6,719 bases of DNA, taken from Micrococcales bacterium. GTDB lineage: Bacteria; Actinomycetota; Actinomycetes; Actinomycetales; Dermatophilaceae. Positions within the stretch are counted from its first letter, which is position 1. Every line of letters begins with the position of its first letter. The stretch is taken from the NCBI GenBank assembly GCA_003132125.1, contig PKWT01000312.1, positions 4,876 through 11,594 of the forward strand. The letters are read 5' to 3'. Under the pieces are notes generated by a model, which saw only the letters and a list, made by a program, of their open reading frames with translations, was not told the DNA's origin and did not search any database. The position numbers and the translations under genes were made by a program. This document shows, piece after piece, positions 5,829 through 6,719 of this stretch.

Positions 5829-6719
5829 ATGTCCAAGCGTCCCACCCGAACGAGGCCCATGACGATGCAGGAGCGGATCACTGAGCTGCGGACCCGCCGT
5901 GAGGAGGTCATCGCGGGAGGTGGCGAGAAGCGGCATGCCAAGCAGCACGCCGCTGGCAAGCTGACCGCCCGCGAGCGGATTGCCGAGCTGGTCGACCCGC
6001 TGAGCTTTGAAGAGTTCGGGATGCTCGCCAAGCACCGCACGACGTTGTTCGGGATGGACGCCGCGGTCATGCCGGCCGACGGTGTGGTCACCGGCGCGGC
6101 AGCCGTGCTCGGCCGCCCGGTGCACGTTGCCAGCCAGGACTTCACCGTCGCCGGTGGTTCCGCCGGTGAGATGCACTCGATCAAGGTGGCGACCGCGATG
6201 CGCGCCGCTCTGGAGAACGGCACCCCGTTCGTCTTCATCAACGACTCAGGCGGCGCCCGTGTCCAGGAGGGCATCGACTCACTGTCCGGCTACGGCAAGG
6301 TGTTCTTCCAGAACGTCGCGCTGTCGGGTGCGGTGCCGCAGATCTCGATCATCGCCGGGCCCTGTGCCGGTGGAGCGGCCTACTCGCCGGCGCTGACGGA
6401 CTTCATCATCCAGACCGAGGCGTCGCGGATGTTCATCACCGGCCCCGACGTGATCAAGCAGATCACCGGAGAGACAGTGACCGCCGAGGAGCTGGGCGGC
6501 CCCGGTGCCCACATGGCGCACTCCGGGGTGACGCACTTCGTCGCGGCTGACGACCACCAGGCCATCCTCATCACGAAAAAGCTGCTCAGCTTCCTGCCGA
6601 GCAACAACACCGAGGAGCCGCCGTTCATCCCCGGCCATGACGACGTGGAGCGCGACGAGAGCCTCAACGACATCATCCCCGACGACCCCAAGAAGGGGTA
6701 TGACGTCCGCCAGGTCATC
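5829..6719 (+). CDS. mmdA: Methylmalonyl-CoA carboxyltransferase (transcarboxylase) 12S subunit, partial at 3' end
   Basis: The first 297 codons of an acyl-CoA carboxyltransferase whose family members run to about 510-610 residues; the window ends in frame and the rest is outside. The 12S subunit transfers carboxyl from methylmalonyl-CoA to biotin on the 1.3S subunit, releasing propionyl-CoA. Visible marks include KLTARERIAELVDP (44-57), RTTLFGMD, QDFTVAGGSAGE, DSGGARVQEGIDSLSGYG from D139, and GPCAGGAAYSPALTD from G177, which forms an oxyanion hole in this fold. LSFLPSNNTEEPPF and KKGYDVRQVI at the end match the junction before the second crotonase-like domain. The sequence is close to the P. 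freudenreichii 12S subunit as I recall it. The related propionyl-CoA carboxylase beta subunit is the main alternative, but the adjacent 5S gene argues for transcarboxylase. Start: ATG 5829 gives an N-terminus of homologous length, with AGGAAAG at 5811-5817 rather far away. GTG 5817 and ATG 5865 (GAGG at 5852-5855, 9 bases ahead) are in-frame alternatives. Confidence 0.93.
   Translation, partial: MSKRPTRTRPMTMQERITELRTRREEVIAGGGEKRHAKQHAAGKLTARERIAELVDPLSFEEFGMLAKHRTTLFGMDAAVMPADGVVTGAAAVLGRPVHVASQDFTVAGGSAGEMHSIKVATAMRAALENGTPFVFINDSGGARVQEGIDSLSGYGKVFFQNVALSGAVPQISIIAGPCAGGAAYSPALTDFIIQTEASRMFITGPDVIKQITGETVTAEELGGPGAHMAHSGVTHFVAADDHQAILITKKLLSFLPSNNTEEPPFIPGHDDVERDESLNDIIPDDPKKGYDVRQVI

Noticed and set aside
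5051..6274. 407-codon open frame on the minus strand opposite 5S and 12S
   Set aside because: It crosses two well-identified transcarboxylase genes and their intergenic gap. The composition is that of an antisense shadow.

Overview
The window looks like chromosome from a high-GC actinobacterium of the Propionibacteriaceae (propionic acid bacteria or relatives). The strongest evidence is at the right end. Two adjacent genes encode proteins that match, as I recall those sequences, the 5S and 12S subunits of the biotin-dependent methylmalonyl-CoA carboxyltransferase (transcarboxylase) of Propionibacterium freudenreichii. This enzyme is the hallmark of the Wood-Werkman propionate fermentation cycle. 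G/C-rich third codon positions, frequent GTG starts and a deazaflavin (F420)-type oxidoreductase also fit Actinobacteria. Genus and species cannot be fixed from the sequence alone.

Layout, left to right. (1) Positions 1-674, minus strand: an OmpR-type response regulator. Its stop overlaps by 4 bases (ATGA) a start codon running off the left edge, probably the partner histidine kinase. (2) Positions 675-754: a short divergent promoter region with a small imperfect direct repeat. (3) Positions 755-3712, plus strand: a tightly packed three-gene operon. It encodes a secreted LolA/RseB-like protein, an ABC-2-type exporter ATPase (4-base GTGA overlap) and an ABC-2 permease (14-base overlap, good ribosome binding site). 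The divergent two-component system probably controls this operon, giving an envelope-facing sense-and-export module. (4) Positions 3743-4201: a small deazaflavin-dependent oxidoreductase, 30 bases after the permease and possibly cotranscribed with it. (5) Positions 4202-4309: an intergenic region holding a candidate terminator hairpin, a 6-bp-arm palindrome and a -10-like hexamer placed so that the 5S mRNA could be leaderless. (6) Positions 4310-6719: transcarboxylase 5S (complete, metal-site residues present) and 12S (297 codons, cut by the right edge), 16 bases apart. The biotin-carrier 1.3S subunit is not in the window; it may lie downstream.

The two halves have no obvious functional link: the left is envelope stress/export, the right central fermentation. 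I see no mobile element, tRNA, rRNA, CRISPR array or clearly new multi-gene system. The least characterised part is the coupling of a LolA-like secreted protein with an ABC-2 exporter and a two-component system. The most testable sequence-level prediction is the leaderless 5S transcript with a palindrome just upstream.
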